Source of the DNA: Candidatus Caenarcanales bacterium | Lineage (GTDB): Bacteria; Cyanobacteriota; Vampirovibrionia; Caenarcaniphilales; Caenarcanaceae | Assembly: GCA_947489925.1 (NCBI GenBank) | Contig: CANLFK010000133.1 | Location: 1 to 6,052 of the forward strand | Direction: 5' to 3' | DNA: 6,052 nucleotides | In this document: positions 1-5,863 of the stretch, in pieces | Position numbering within the stretch: the first letter of the stretch is position 1 | Layout of the letters: each line of letters starts with the position of its first letter | Program-made: the position numbers and the translations under genes | The notes under the pieces: generated by a model | The model's database searches: none | What the model was told of the DNA's origin: nothing | Seen by the model: only the letters and a program-made list of their open reading frames with translations

Positions 1-2
1 TC

Positions 3-173
3 ATAGAATCTGTTAATGACTTTCTCAAAAATATATGTCAAATTGAGCATTCAAGGCATCGTTCACCAGCAAATGCTTTTGTTAATATGATCTCAGCTTT
101 AATTGCTTATTCTTTTTTGCAAAAAAAACCTTCTCTAAATCTTTCAGACTTCCCTTCTATTCCCTCTTTTTAA
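3..173 (+). CDS. IS982-like transposase, C-terminal fragment (cut by window edge)
   Basis: Reading frame 3 is open from the window edge to a TAA at 171-173 and gives 56 residues, including KNICQIEHSRHRSPANAF, then a hydrophobic ALIAYSF segment, then QKKPSL. The pattern 'LKNI.QIEHSRHRS..N..VN...GLIAY....KKPSL' is the usual C-terminus of IS982-family DDE transposases, the part following the last catalytic acidic residue. The N-terminal part and catalytic residues lie outside the window, so I cannot say whether the gene is intact. Its stop is followed within 14 bases by a motif that recurs inside the neighbouring dinD gene, consistent with an insertion-sequence end close by. The family call rests on remembered sequence style rather than an alignment; another IS family with a similar tail is the main alternative. 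Confidence 0.75.
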   Translation: MESVNDFLKNICQIEHSRHRSPANAFVNMISALIAYSFLQKKPSLNLSDFPSIPSF

Positions 174-186
174 TTCTTTCTTTTCA

Positions 187-200
187 TCGAACTCACATTA
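187..200 (+). repeat. 14-base direct repeat, copy 1 (possible IS right end)
   Basis: The bases TCGAACTCACATTA lie 13 bases after the transposase stop and recur exactly, in the same orientation, at 404-417. Both copies are preceded by a T-rich run, and both are followed by a loosely similar stretch (AAGTCTTTTTACTAA here, AAGCTTTTTCTAA there). Position and orientation fit the terminal region of the element carrying the upstream transposase. No inverted partner is visible in the window, as expected if the left end lies outside. Confidence 0.55.
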
Positions 201-275
201 ATTACAAGTCTTTTTACTAAAGAATTTTATTTTTTCACCCCCAACCCCCTGAAAGTGGGCTATTAGAGAGTGGAG

Positions 276-1130
276 TTAAGCATTTAAACCTTGAAGACAT
301 AAAATTAAAAAAACAGATTTGGTGAGTGTCCCCTTCGGGGAATGGCGTAAGCCTAGGGGGCTAAGACTTGAATTCTTGAGAAGCTTTTTGTGTTTTTTAT
401 CTGTCGAACTCACATTAGCTAATAAGCTTTTTCTAATTTCATCAGCATTTTCTTTTCCTTCTTTGCAAATAGGATTTAAACCAATTAAATTTTTATTATT
501 AACATTGATTTTGGTCATTTCCATGCTCAAACTTTTAGAAAGCAGTTCTACATTACTTGTAAAATCGTCTAGTGGTTTATCGTTTGGTATATTTTTTTGT
601 TTTTTGACGGCTTTGGTTGTTTGGGTGTACAAACCAAGATTTATATTATCTTCTAACTTGGCAAATTTATTATTTGTATTAACTCCTCTGGTATAAACTT
701 CATCTCTTAATTTTTTTCTATTTTCAGTCAATTTTTCTCTATTTTCTAATCTTTTCTGATTATTTTCAGCTTCTTGTAAAAGTTCTTGTTTGCGAGTTTG
801 GGTAGCAAAATAAGTTCTGGACTCCACACATTCAGCAGTCTTTCCAAACATGGCAATTTTGTAACAAGCAAACCTCGAAAGTTGATAATCAGTTGTTTCT
901 CTGGTTGCTCCTTTTCCAGTTTTTATCAATTTCGGTGTGTACCGAATATGATCGGTTTGGTCTTCAAAATCAGATTCTTTTGTTTTTTGGACAAGTTTAT
1001 GAAAATCTTCCCATCGTTTATACCCAAGCATTGGCATTAACTCACGAGCAAACCAAAATTCAGTGCCATTTTCTGTATGTTTAATTTGTTCAAAAGTTTT
1101 TTGTTTATTAGCAATTTGATTTTCTGGCAT
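276..1130 (-). CDS. dinD: DinD-like protein (BRO-N family) with a replaced C-terminus
   Basis: The 284-residue product resembles DNA-damage-inducible protein D. Residues 12-43 carry the family opening (TFEQIK, then G22-x2-FW-x-AREL and LGY-x2-W-x2-F). Residues 81-117 carry the core LSRFACYKIA followed by TYFATQTRKQEL. In E. coli, DinD is SOS-induced and counteracts RecA filaments in vitro; that role is known for the family and is not shown here. A charged Lys/Glu/Asn-rich linker (about 120-160) follows. After EIRKSLL (near 231-237), where relatives continue with a GGTMPE-ELP-like tail, the sequence becomes unrelated (SSTDKK...SPLGLRH...) from about residue 240. This coincides with the repeat at 404-417. 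The gene is therefore probably 3'-disrupted yet still open. No clear LexA-type palindrome or Shine-Dalgarno sequence is seen upstream of the ATG. A functional protein with a divergent tail is possible. Confidence 0.8.
   Translation of the reverse strand: MPENQIANKQKTFEQIKHTENGTEFWFARELMPMLGYKRWEDFHKLVQKTKESDFEDQTDHIRYTPKLIKTGKGATRETTDYQLSRFACYKIAMFGKTAECVESRTYFATQTRKQELLQEAENNQKRLENREKLTENRKKLRDEVYTRGVNTNNKFAKLEDNINLGLYTQTTKAVKKQKNIPNDKPLDDFTSNVELLSKSLSMEMTKINVNNKNLIGLNPICKEGKENADEIRKSLLANVSSTDKKHKKLLKNSSLSPLGLRHSPKGTLTKSVFLILCLQGLNA
329..362. repeat. G+C-rich palindrome cluster
   Basis: Within AT-rich surroundings this stretch holds three short inverted repeats in a row. TCCCC-TTC-GGGGA (329-341) is a 5-base-pair stem with a 3-base loop. 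GGC-GTAA-GCC (344-353) is a 3-base-pair stem with a GNRA-type loop. AGCC-TAGGG-GGCT (350-362) is a 4-base-pair stem that competes with the second. The base composition differs sharply from both flanks, which suggests an imported or repetitive element. It is read through as the C-terminal tail of the dinD frame on the minus strand. It has no T-run directly after the stems on either strand, so it is not a typical intrinsic terminator. Confidence 0.5.
404..417 (+). repeat. 14-base direct repeat, copy 2, inside dinD
   Basis: This is an exact second copy of TCGAACTCACATTA, in the same orientation as the copy at 187-200. On the minus strand it falls within dinD at about codons 238-242 (reading ANVSS), which is where resemblance to the DinD family is lost. 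It may be the scar of an earlier insertion of the same or a related element, with the 201-403 stretch left by a nested insertion or deletion. The match is exact, but the origin is inferred. Confidence 0.55.
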
Positions 1131-1275
1131 AAATAGAAATATAAAATTTAATTTAGTTTAAAATAGCATAAATCCACACTTTCGGAAGGCAGGTTTTTCA
1201 GGGCTTGAAGGCAATCATCAAGTATAAGAGAGTTTTCATTTTATGGTTTTATAGTTTTTCTGTTTTTATTTAAGC
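1131..1275. other. intergenic region upstream of dinD
   Basis: These 145 bases separate the end of the small coiled-coil gene from dinD. The stretch next to dinD is very AT-rich and could hold its promoter, but no convincing -35/-10 pair can be picked. The middle (about 1172-1215) is richer in G+C and carries a direct repeat of GAAGGCA (at 1185 and 1207) and a weak 5-base-pair hairpin, CTTGA/TCAAG, at 1204-1222 with a 9-base loop. No T-run follows the hairpin, so it is not called a terminator. No RNA gene or credible coding sequence was recognised. Confidence 0.5.
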
Positions 1276-1614
1276 TTAAATTCCTAACTGAGTCTGTCTT
1301 TGTATTTGTTTAAAATTACTTTGTAGCTTTTGTACTTCCCATTCCAAAAATACCAATAATTCTTGATCTTGCTTAACAACATATTTTAAAAGGTCTTGGC
1401 TTTCTTCTGGTAAGTCTTTGTCAGTTAAATTTAATTCTTGACTTAGATTTTCAGTACTTTTACTAATAAGCATTCTTTTATCTAATAATTCATTCACAGA
1501 CTTAGGATCTCGCAATTTAATTGCTTCTAGTAAATCTTTATTAATAACTTTTAATTTTTCTAAAAGCTGATGAAAGTTTTTTTGGATTAAAGGAGCTTGT
1601 GCCAAAGAAGACAT
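1276..1614 (-). CDS. small coiled-coil protein, possibly FliT-like
   Basis: The product has 112 residues, no cysteine, no signal peptide and no membrane segment, and is almost entirely helix-forming. Residues 8-35 (LIQKNFHQLLEKLKVINKDL and onward) and 80-108 (KQDQELLVFLEWEVQKLQ and onward) show heptad-like spacing of Leu/Ile/Val. A middle part around 36-60 reads DPKSVNELLDKRMLI. The layout of a first helix, a short segment of the type 'D...L..LL..R..L', and a final helix beginning with a D-x-EL motif resembles FliT-type flagellar export chaperones. That resemblance is general and could also fit any small helical-bundle protein. It starts 81 bases after the cysS stop on the same strand, so it may be transcribed with rplY-cysS or from its own promoter. 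The bases before the ATG show no Shine-Dalgarno motif. Function unassigned. Confidence 0.7.
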   Translation of the reverse strand: MSSLAQAPLIQKNFHQLLEKLKVINKDLLEAIKLRDPKSVNELLDKRMLISKSTENLSQELNLTDKDLPEESQDLLKYVVKQDQELLVFLEWEVQKLQSNFKQIQRQTQLGI

Positions 1615-1695
1615 AATAATTTTGCAAGATAATATAGAAGCTTTATTTTAAATTTTCCCTTTTAAACTTAAAATATATCTTGATTTTATTTCATT

Positions 1696-3075
1696 TTAAT
1701 TAACACAAATTAAATCAGTTCCTTCAGTAGAGTCTTTGAGCTTATAACCAGCTTTTTCAAAGTGTAATCTTATTTGGTCTGCTAATTGAAAATTCTTAGT
1801 TTCCCTTGCATTATTACGAATATCCAAAAGTAATTTGACAATTGAATTTTGCGTATTTTCATTAAAAGAGCTAATTGGTTTTTCGCTGAAATTAAAGCCC
1901 AATACCGACAAAATATAAGCCAAAGTATTTTTCAATTCGGTAATATTTCCTTCAGATTTATTGATTAATTTGGCAATTTCAAAAGCGATAGACAAAGCAC
2001 AAGCCGTATTTAAATCTTCAGCTAAATAATTATGAAAATTATCAATAAAGTTTTGATTTAAATTAGTTTTATTAATTTCAATTTTTTCATCGTGGGCAAA
2101 TATCTGAAATAATTTATTAATGCCATTTTGAGCTGACTGTAAAGCCTCTTCGGTATAATTAACTGATTGTCTATAATGTGCACTCAAAACAAAAAAGCGA
2201 ATTGCATTGCCCGAATATTTTTTTAAAGCTGATTCAATAGTTACAAAATTACCTTCGGATTTAGACATTTTGCGACCATTAACCAAAACCATGCCATTAT
2301 GTATCCAATATCGTGAAAACTGACAACTATGCAAAGCCTCTGATTGAGCGATTTCATTTTCATGATGCGGAAAAATTAAATCTTCTCCACCGCCATGAAT
2401 GTCAATTGTTTCTCCAAAAATATTTTTTATCATAGCCGAACATTCTAAATGCCAACCCGGCCTTCCATGCCCAAAAGGACTTTCAAAACCATATTCATTC
2501 GAATCAAAAGCTTTCCAAAGAGCAAAATCAGAAGTATTTTCTTTACAATTTAAATCTTCAAGCCTCGATATATTTTCAGCTTCATTTTTGATATTTTTTA
2601 ATTGACCATAATCTTTAAAAGCCGAAACCTTAAAATAAACATCACCATTAGTCGCTTTATAAGCAAAACCTTTATTAATTAATCCTTCAATGAAAACAAA
2701 CATTTGACTTAAGTTTTCAGTCGCTTTAGGTTCATAATCTGGCCATTGCACATTCAAATTATTCATGTCTCGCCAATATTTATAAGTTTCAATGCGAGCT
2801 AATTTTTGTGGCTCAATACCCAGTTCTAATGAGCGATTAATAATTTTATCGTCAATATCAGTAATATTTCTGGCCCATTTTACTTCATAACCAATTTCTC
2901 GAAAAAACCTAACCAAACAGTCCCACACAATAAAGCTTCGGGCATGACCAATATGTGAAGAATCATAAACTGTTGGCCCACAAGTATAAAGACTGATTTT
3001 ATTTTCCTTTATTGGAATAAACTCTTCAACAGAGCGTTTTAAACTATTGAAGAGCTTAATTGTGGGTTTATTCAT
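1696..3075 (-). CDS. cysS: cysteine--tRNA ligase
   Basis: This is a cytoplasmic class I aminoacyl-tRNA synthetase that activates cysteine with ATP and attaches it to tRNA-Cys. The 459-residue length is standard for bacterial CysRS. The Rossmann catalytic half carries the HIGH motif at 41-44 in YTCGPTVYDSSHIGHAR. The KMSKS loop is at 269-273 in NGRKMSKSEGNF. The four zinc ligands that select cysteine are all present: C32, C212 (HLECSAM), H237 and E241 (FPHHENEIAQSEA). The conserved WARNITDIDDKII segment lies at 67-79. The C-terminal helical and anticodon-binding region (about 310-459) includes LAEDLNTACALS and a late NFQLADQIR segment typical of the family. The gene lies 12 bases downstream of rplY, so the two are almost certainly co-transcribed. 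The start is preceded by ACTTTTTTCGTT with no Shine-Dalgarno sequence. Nothing suggests loss of function. Confidence 0.98.
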   Translation of the reverse strand: MNKPTIKLFNSLKRSVEEFIPIKENKISLYTCGPTVYDSSHIGHARSFIVWDCLVRFFREIGYEVKWARNITDIDDKIINRSLELGIEPQKLARIETYKYWRDMNNLNVQWPDYEPKATENLSQMFVFIEGLINKGFAYKATNGDVYFKVSAFKDYGQLKNIKNEAENISRLEDLNCKENTSDFALWKAFDSNEYGFESPFGHGRPGWHLECSAMIKNIFGETIDIHGGGEDLIFPHHENEIAQSEALHSCQFSRYWIHNGMVLVNGRKMSKSEGNFVTIESALKKYSGNAIRFFVLSAHYRQSVNYTEEALQSAQNGINKLFQIFAHDEKIEINKTNLNQNFIDNFHNYLAEDLNTACALSIAFEIAKLINKSEGNITELKNTLAYILSVLGFNFSEKPISSFNENTQNSIVKLLLDIRNNARETKNFQLADQIRLHFEKAGYKLKDSTEGTDLICVN

Positions 3076-3087
3076 AACGAAAAAAGT

Positions 3088-3666
3088 TTATTTAGCTTTC
3101 GGATCAGTAGCAACTACTAAAGCTGGAATTGAAACTTTAGCAATAATTTCGCTTGGTTGTCCTTTTAATTGCAAATCCTTGCTAATTGGTAAATCTGAAT
3201 AATGTGCAATTATTTTTTCACCAGCAAAAAAGCTTAAATCAAATTCAATATTAGCGGGAATTGACTTAGCTGGACATAAAAGTTCAACAGTTTTTTTATT
3301 AACAAACAAAGAACCACCAGCCTGAACCAAAGGTGAACTTCCAGTATAAACAATTGGAATTACTATTTTAACTAAATCATCTGGAGCAACTTTTTGAAAT
3401 TGAATATTTAAAACTGCTTCCGAAACAGCGTCTCTTTCAATTGATTTAATAATTAATAAATGACCTTCTTTGTTTTCAGCTTTGGCTTTAATAGTCTGAA
3501 TCGCTTTTGAGAGAGCAAGTCTTTTATAATCTGCCTGTTCAATGACATATGATAAAGATTCTAAATTTTTGCCGTAAATTGTAACTGGAATTAAACCAGA
3601 TTTTCTTAATTGGCGAGGGTTTAATTTACTGTCTTTGGTTTTTAATATTAAATCGCTATCGCTCAT
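3088..3666 (-). CDS. rplY: 50S ribosomal protein L25 (CTC/TL5 type)
   Basis: L25 binds 5S rRNA in the large ribosomal subunit. The 192-residue length is that of the two-domain CTC/TL5 form rather than the ~95-residue E. coli form. The N-terminal RNA-binding domain (about 1-92) opens with the family pattern of spaced basic residues and a G-x-IP-x-x-x-YGK motif, seen as R18, LRKSGLIP at 20-27 and IYGKN at 30-34. The C-terminal beta domain (about 95-185) includes IPIVYTGSSPLVQAGGSLFV followed by a VELLCPAKSIPANIEFDLS-like strand, matching the usual 'GG.l......ve..C....iP..ievD.s' layout. The last dozen residues (ALVVATDPKAK) form a short basic tail. It heads the leftward cluster, 12 bases before cysS, and is divergent from the DUF423 gene. 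No Shine-Dalgarno sequence is seen before the ATG. Confidence 0.95.
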   Translation of the reverse strand: MSDSDLILKTKDSKLNPRQLRKSGLIPVTIYGKNLESLSYVIEQADYKRLALSKAIQTIKAKAENKEGHLLIIKSIERDAVSEAVLNIQFQKVAPDDLVKIVIPIVYTGSSPLVQAGGSLFVNKKTVELLCPAKSIPANIEFDLSFFAGEKIIAHYSDLPISKDLQLKGQPSEIIAKVSIPALVVATDPKAK

Positions 3667-3700
3667 GACTTTTATAAATAATTAAATGAAGAGATTTTAT

Positions 3701-3729
3701 TTTATAATGAAAAGCTAATCATATACAAT
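3701..3729. promoter_or_regulatory. divergent promoter region between rplY and the DUF423 gene
   Basis: The 70-base gap between the divergent starts must hold promoters for both directions. On the minus strand TATAAA (bases 3701-3706) has TTGTAT 16 bases upstream (3723-3728), a passable sigma-70-like pair for rplY-cysS. On the plus strand a perfect TATAAT (3703-3708) and a TACAAT (3724-3729) are possible -10 boxes, but neither has a good -35. Such boxes are common by chance in DNA this AT-rich, so the call is tentative. Confidence 0.35.
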
Positions 3730-3736
3730 AGATATT

Positions 3737-4108
3737 ATGTTTTATATTTTGACTGGAATTGTTTTTAATTTTTTAAGTGTTTGCTTAGGAGCTTTTGGAG
3801 CACATTTTCTAAAAAAAAGATTAACCGAATATGAATTTACAATTTTTCATACGGGAGTTGAATATCAAATTTTTCATGGTTTAGCTTTAATTTTAATTGG
3901 TATTTTATCTTTACAAACAAATTTACCCAAACCAGAACTCAAAATTGCCGCTCTCTGTACAACCTTTGGGATTATATTGTTTTCAGGTAGTTTATATGGC
4001 TTAGCTCTGATAAAAGCAAAATGGCTTGGGGCTATTACTCCAATTGGTGGTTTATTATTTTTGGCTTCATGGTTTATGCTTGGTTTAGCAGTTTATAAAA
4101 ATCTATAA
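3737..4108 (+). CDS. DUF423 family membrane protein
   Basis: The 123-residue product is an integral membrane protein of the DUF423 (YwdK/YgdD-like) family, whose function is not established. Four hydrophobic segments are visible at about 2-22, 45-59, 70-92 and 96-119. The family signatures are all present: LGAFGAHFLKKRL at 17-29, a polar stretch ending in HTGVEYQIFHGLAL at 38-51, LFSGSLYGLAL at 81-91, and WLGAITPIGGLLFLASW at 96-112. Length is typical. The buried His residues (H23, H38, H47) and the TPIGG turn are the features shared across the family. It starts the rightward pair and is followed after 29 bases by the exported SRPBCC gene, so the two are probably co-transcribed. The ATG is preceded by AT-rich sequence without a Shine-Dalgarno motif. 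Confidence 0.93.
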   Translation: MFYILTGIVFNFLSVCLGAFGAHFLKKRLTEYEFTIFHTGVEYQIFHGLALILIGILSLQTNLPKPELKIAALCTTFGIILFSGSLYGLALIKAKWLGAITPIGGLLFLASWFMLGLAVYKNL

Positions 4109-4137
4109 ATACACAAACCAATTCAGGTAAAATAATA

Positions 4138-4710
4138 ATGCTAAAAAATATTTGTTTAAATCTATTAACTTTAATTTTATTTCTTAGCTTCAGTGCCGAC
4201 AAAATCAATGCCGACAGCTTGAAGGTCAAATCTTTTAGAGGTGGTGGCAATGGTGAAATAAAGTTTGAAGTAGCTGCACCTATTAGTTATGTTAGGCAAA
4301 TTTTAAATGATGATCAATTATTCATGCCTTTAATACCAGGTATGCAAAAATGGAAATTAGTTGGAAAAGAAGACAATGCTCAACTTGTTGAATGTACTAT
4401 GGCAATGTCTGGTCTTATTAAACCTGCCACTTATAAAGTTAAGTTAAACCAATCATCAAAAGATGAAATTAAATTTAGACGAATTAGTGGAGATTTAAAA
4501 GACTTAGAAGGTTCATGGAAAATAAAATCAAATAATCAAAAAGAAGGCATAACTCAAATTGTCTATGCTTACAGAGTGGATACTGGTATGACTTTAATTC
4601 CGAATTTAGCCATAGAAAAAGAATTAAAAAAACACTTGAAGGAAACCAAAAGAAGAGTTACTTCTAAAGTCTTTCAAATGTATAAAAACCAAATTCCTCA
4701 AACAAATTAA
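4138..4710 (+). CDS. exported SRPBCC/START-like (cyclase/dehydrase-type) protein
   Basis: The product has 190 residues. The first ~25 look like a Sec signal peptide: one Lys near the start, a hydrophobic core at 5-19 (ICLNLLTLILFLSF), and possible cleavage after A20 or A25. The rest fits the SRPBCC helix-grip fold seen in polyketide cyclase/dehydrase and CoxG-like proteins. It opens with a strand running into EVAAPISYVRQILNDDQLF, the usual 'v.ap...v...l.D...' opening. Alternating strands follow (WKLVGKEDNAQLVECTM, then KFRRISGDLKDLEGSWKI, then TQIVYAYRVDTG). The protein ends in a long amphipathic helix from about 153 (LAIEKELKKHLKETKRRV). Such folds bind lipids or other hydrophobic ligands; no ligand can be named here. 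Export implies a role in the periplasm or envelope. It probably shares a transcript with the DUF423 gene. A weak AGGT lies 9 bases before the ATG. Confidence 0.75.
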   Translation: MLKNICLNLLTLILFLSFSADKINADSLKVKSFRGGGNGEIKFEVAAPISYVRQILNDDQLFMPLIPGMQKWKLVGKEDNAQLVECTMAMSGLIKPATYKVKLNQSSKDEIKFRRISGDLKDLEGSWKIKSNNQKEGITQIVYAYRVDTGMTLIPNLAIEKELKKHLKETKRRVTSKVFQMYKNQIPQTN

Positions 4711-4717
4711 AAACAAA

Positions 4718-5863
4718 CTAAGCAATACCAATCAAAGAGAAAATTGTATTATTAAAACTGCCAAGAGTTCCTAGAGCAGATTTATTTTGCAATTGAGATT
4801 GATTTCCTCTTTGGGCAGTTGATTTTCCATTAGAAGTGGTGGCAAATTGAATACTACCAGTTACAGAACTCCTTGTTCGTGGGGTTGGTGTGGTTTGTCC
4901 GCTACCTGGTACTGGACCTGGAATAAGTAAATTAGGAACTTTGACATTACCTGAATAAACCGAAACGCTAGATATACCAGGAGCAGTATTTGTGGCGGCA
5001 TTGTATCCAGGTGTAGCTGAAGGATTGCTTGGATCAGCCAAATCACCATTACTGTCAATTAATAAAACTCTTCCATCTTGACCAATACTATGAGAGCGAG
5101 TAATTTGACCAGAAGCCGCAAAAGCTGAAGCAGTTTGAGCCGCATTTCTAAGAGTTTTATTAGCTTTAAGTCTATCTAAAAGGCTTTGAGCAGAATTTCG
5201 TGGTTTAGGTAAAGCTCCGAACTGAACACTATTATTATTAAAAGTAGGCATACTCGGAAAAACTGTATTAGTGCCATTATTCAAGCTTGGAACACTATTA
5301 AAATTACTTAAACCTTGGGGAGTTATGCTTGGAAGTTGAGGTAAAGATGGAGTAACAGCATTTTGATTTGAAGCAGTACTTCCTCCAAAAGGTAAAGAAT
5401 CACCCCCCGCAATAGCTACCCGAAAAGGTTGGCCTGGATTAGGATAAGTTGTTTGTGGAGAAAAAACAGCTGGAATAGCAGTAGAAACATTAACCGCAGC
5501 GTCTAAATTATCTTGTAAATTAGGATTTGGGGTTTGGACATTGATTTGATTTGCACCAGTTGCTTGCCAAGCACCAGCAGCTTGAATAGAAGCTTGTCTA
5601 ATTGGAAGAATATTGAAATCACAAATATCAGTCGTTACAGCGGCAATCTGGGAAGTTTCGCTATCATTAACTAAATTGCCCTGTATTGCACTATTGGACG
5701 CAGACTGCAAAGCTCTAGCATTTTCAGCTCCTTTAGCTTTGGCTGCTGCTTGTGCTTGATTATTATTTTCATTTGAGCTTTCAACTTGTAATTTATTTTG
5801 GCTAAAACTCTGTGAAACAGCTTGTCCAGCTCCAAAGTCGCCAAAAATAGATAGTAATCCCAT
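4718..5863 (-). CDS. unrecognised low-complexity Asn/Gln/Ser/Ala/Pro-rich protein
   Basis: I do not recognise this 381-residue protein. It has no evident signal peptide or membrane span. Residues 1-25 are an amphipathic Gly/Phe-rich start (MGLLSIFGDFGAGQAVSQSF). Residues 28-75 are Ala/Gln/Asn-rich and probably helical. A less repetitive block at about 76-100 (TTDICDFNILPIRQASIQ and onward) contains the only cysteine, C81. Residues 110-220 are disordered-looking and rich in Pro, Asn and Ser. A basic amphipathic segment at 222-250 (SAQSLLDRLKANKTLRNAAQ) is followed by GQDGRVLLIDSNGDLAD (261-277). A Ser/Thr/Pro linker follows, and then a C-terminal Gly/Phe/Ile motif (LGSFNNTIFSLIGIA) echoing the N-terminus. 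The long open frame supports a real gene; the frame at 4861-5058 in another phase is a shadow. It converges on the SRPBCC gene with 7 bases between stops. A secreted surface or structural protein is possible, but nothing shows it. Confidence 0.75.
   Translation of the reverse strand: MGLLSIFGDFGAGQAVSQSFSQNKLQVESSNENNNQAQAAAKAKGAENARALQSASNSAIQGNLVNDSETSQIAAVTTDICDFNILPIRQASIQAAGAWQATGANQINVQTPNPNLQDNLDAAVNVSTAIPAVFSPQTTYPNPGQPFRVAIAGGDSLPFGGSTASNQNAVTPSLPQLPSITPQGLSNFNSVPSLNNGTNTVFPSMPTFNNNSVQFGALPKPRNSAQSLLDRLKANKTLRNAAQTASAFAASGQITRSHSIGQDGRVLLIDSNGDLADPSNPSATPGYNAATNTAPGISSVSVYSGNVKVPNLLIPGPVPGSGQTTPTPRTRSSVTGSIQFATTSNGKSTAQRGNQSQLQNKSALGTLGSFNNTIFSLIGIA

Noticed and set aside
319..696. 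Plus-strand open frame of 125 codons opposite the dinD 3' half
   Set aside because: It overlaps the minus-strand DinD frame, which has recognisable family motifs. Its hydrophobic composition is what an antisense reading of Lys/Glu/Asn codons gives.
786..1084. Two overlapping plus-strand open frames opposite the dinD N-terminal domain
   Set aside because: They lie antisense to the best-conserved part of dinD and have no recognisable motifs.
1204..1222. Possible terminator hairpin after the coiled-coil gene
   Set aside because: The stem is only 5 base pairs with a 9-base loop, and no T-run follows on either strand.
1198..1239. 13-codon minus-strand open frame (MKTLLYLMIAFKP) between the coiled-coil gene and dinD
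   Set aside because: It is too short to support, with no ribosome binding site and no known leader-peptide pattern.
1131..1240. LexA/SOS box upstream of dinD
   Set aside because: Neither a CTG-N10-CAG type nor a cyanobacterial AGTAC...GTACT type palindrome is present, so SOS control is not supported by the sequence.
2399..2605. Plus-strand open frame inside cysS
   Set aside because: It is antisense to the conserved zinc-binding region of CysRS, a clear shadow.
4861..5058. Minus-strand open frame in another phase within the 381-residue gene
   Set aside because: It is fully contained in the longer frame and has no independent support.
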